From Plectrocnemia conspersa (taxonomy: Eukaryota; Arthropoda; Insecta; Trichoptera; Polycentropodidae), in contig VTFK01000631.1 in the NCBI GenBank assembly GCA_009617715.1, positions 1 to 64,000 on the forward strand: 64,000 nucleotides of DNA. The letters run 5' to 3'. A model generated the notes under the pieces. It saw only the letters and a list, made by a program, of their open reading frames with translations, had not been told where the DNA came from and did not search any database. Positions within the stretch are counted from its first letter, which is position 1; each line of letters starts with the position of its first letter. A program made the position numbers and the translations under genes. Of the stretch, positions 62,851 through 64,000 are shown piece after piece.

Positions 62851-62895
62851 TCAAAACTGAACCAACGAAACCAGCGATAGATCAATTCCTTTAAA
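62851..62895 (+). other. Possible alternative 3' terminal exon of Mmp2
   Basis: TTAATTTTCAG at about 62840-62850 is a good splice acceptor. Read with two bases finishing a split codon, it gives KTEPTKPAIDQFL and a stop. A phase-compatible GT (AAA A/GTTTGC, near 61208) exists in the last exon before the hydrophobic tail. Using it would replace the GPI signal with a short hydrophilic end, giving a secreted form. The donor is weak and this is speculative. Confidence 0.2.
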
Positions 62896-62955
62896 AAAAT
62901 TAATCGCATATCACGCTTTTATCTGTTATAATATCATCAGCTTTAAGTAGACTTA

Positions 62956-63388
62956 GGCCCACTGTCCACAGAATCTTAGACGCGTATTCGTCATTATACG
63001 CTTATTGTACTCCTGCTTGCTGCGTACATATAAACTAATGAGACCCTGTCGACGAAGCTGCAACGTCACGATCACGTCGCTGCATGCAAGCTTCATGACG
63101 ACAGTCGTCAAGTATGTCAGACGCCCGAGCGTATCGAACTGCGTTAACGTGTAGAAAACAGTGGCAATTTCAGCTACTAAGTTTGTTCAGATCGTCGAAA
63201 AGTACCAGTGTCTTTATAATAGTAATCATGCAGATTATGCAGTAAAAGATATTACTGAGAAAGCTTGGAGTGAGGTGGGAAGTCAGATAATGTTTCGTTA
63301 GTTTGTATGTACTCAGCAAGCAGGCGTACAACATGCGTACAATGAGGAATACGCGTCTATGCAGCGACGCCTCCGTGAACAGTGGGCC
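62956..63388. mobile_element. Non-autonomous PIF/Harbinger element, 433 bp
   Basis: Ends GGCCCACTGTCCAC and GTGAACAGTGGGCC are inverted repeats with TTA at both borders (62953-62955, 63389-63391), the 3-bp duplication typical of Harbinger. Inverted similarity continues inward for about 90 bp (GACGCGTATTC, CCTGCTTGCTG, GTACATA). The interior holds a MADF-domain remnant. Confidence 0.88.
63158..63301 (+). pseudogene. MADF-domain remnant inside Harbinger element
   Basis: An open frame reads TKFVQIVEKYQCLYNSNHAD, then YAVKDITEKAWSEVG, and stops at TAG (63299-63301). The F-x-x-x-VEKYxCLY and AWxEV words are the core of the MADF (Myb/SANT-like) DNA-binding domain that accompanies Harbinger transposases. 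It has no start codon of its own in a good context and no transposase follows. Confidence 0.8.
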
Positions 63389-63391
63389 TTA

Positions 63392-64000
63392 AAATTACTA
63401 AATGAAAAATAAAATTGAATATTTTTGAAAAATTTGCACAAACCTACATAAATTCATAAGAATACATTTTATTATAATATTTACTGATTTTAAATTGAAA
63501 ATATATATTTTTATGTGAATATAAGCCAAATTATCAAAATGCATAAATAGCTATTTACATAAATCAGAACTATAAATGGGTTTTGCTGTGGAATTGTGTG
63601 ACTAAAGAGATATGTTTCATATATATTTTATTGCATAAGTTATTATGTACATATATCAATATACAGATGTAATTCAAGTGTCAGTATCAAACGGCGGTTT
63701 CGACTGGGGAAGATTATAGGTCAACCAAAATTGTTTGTAGCAGGCCATCGAGCCTGAGAAAAGTAATCATTGAAGAGCTAATATTTGGGCCTCTCACATT
63801 GCACGAGTGTGTCAATTGTCAACATTACATTAAATAAATATGATACTTAGTTTTGGTTATGGTGAGTAATTTATCTGCTCTTGGGATATTCTAAAATTAT
63901 GTTTTCTCTTGGGATTTGTTTGTAAAGCGCTTATAACGCTTTCTAATGGTGTATTGTGTAGGATCCCCTATTCATAAAATTGCTTAATTATTAAATTAAA
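63392..64000. other. AT-rich DNA, nothing recognised
   Basis: No coding sequence, repeat partner or RNA gene was recognised between the Harbinger element and the window end. Confidence 0.5.

Overview
This is AT-rich nuclear DNA from an insect-like animal. The evidence is a spliced matrix metalloproteinase gene with GT-AG introns, tRNA-derived SINEs, several non-LTR retrotransposon fragments, and remnants of mariner, hAT and Harbinger transposons. The order of insect cannot be fixed by eye. There is no sign of bacterial or organelle genes, and I found no bona fide tRNA, rRNA or CRISPR array.

Only one protein-coding gene is well supported. It is a plus-strand matrix metalloproteinase whose eight 3'-terminal coding exons lie at 50914-61334. 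Together they encode 647 residues: most of the zinc catalytic domain, a roughly 240-residue Thr/Pro/Tyr/Arg-rich hinge, a complete four-bladed hemopexin domain, and a hydrophobic C-terminal tail that looks like a GPI-anchor signal. This is the layout of insect Mmp2. The signal peptide, propeptide (cysteine switch) and first part of the catalytic domain are missing. The first exon seen opens in mid-codon after a clean splice acceptor, so the 5' exons should lie upstream, probably outside the window.

Positions 1-50913 hold no convincing gene and are best read as a very long Mmp2 intron, or intron plus upstream intergenic DNA. Scattered through it are GC-raised, apparently unique blocks (about 2.3, 6.9, 10.3, 14.3, 17.7, 19.6, 21.6, 29.5, 33.5, 40.3, 41.0 and 43.7 kb) that are candidate regulatory elements. 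The rest is old and young mobile DNA: a SINE family in five copies, four or more LINE reverse-transcriptase or C-terminal fragments, two TA-flanked MITE families, a 1.4-kb hAT-like element at 22848-24252 that encloses an almost perfect 85-bp-arm hairpin, a deleted mariner at 37469-37968, a degenerate inverted array at 35.5-36.8 kb, and a perfect 68-bp palindrome set between long TA tracts at 39.3-39.8 kb.

Within the Mmp2 introns are a mariner catalytic-core pseudogene (56250-56640, minus) and a small hAT MITE with an exact 8-bp target duplication (59657-59942). Downstream of the gene lie an AT-rich 3' region with polyadenylation signals, a possible alternative terminal exon near 62851, and a Harbinger-type element (62956-63388) that still carries a readable MADF-domain remnant. 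I found no clearly new multi-gene system. The most unusual signals are structural: the nested hairpin in the hAT element, the perfect palindrome, and the inverted degenerate array.
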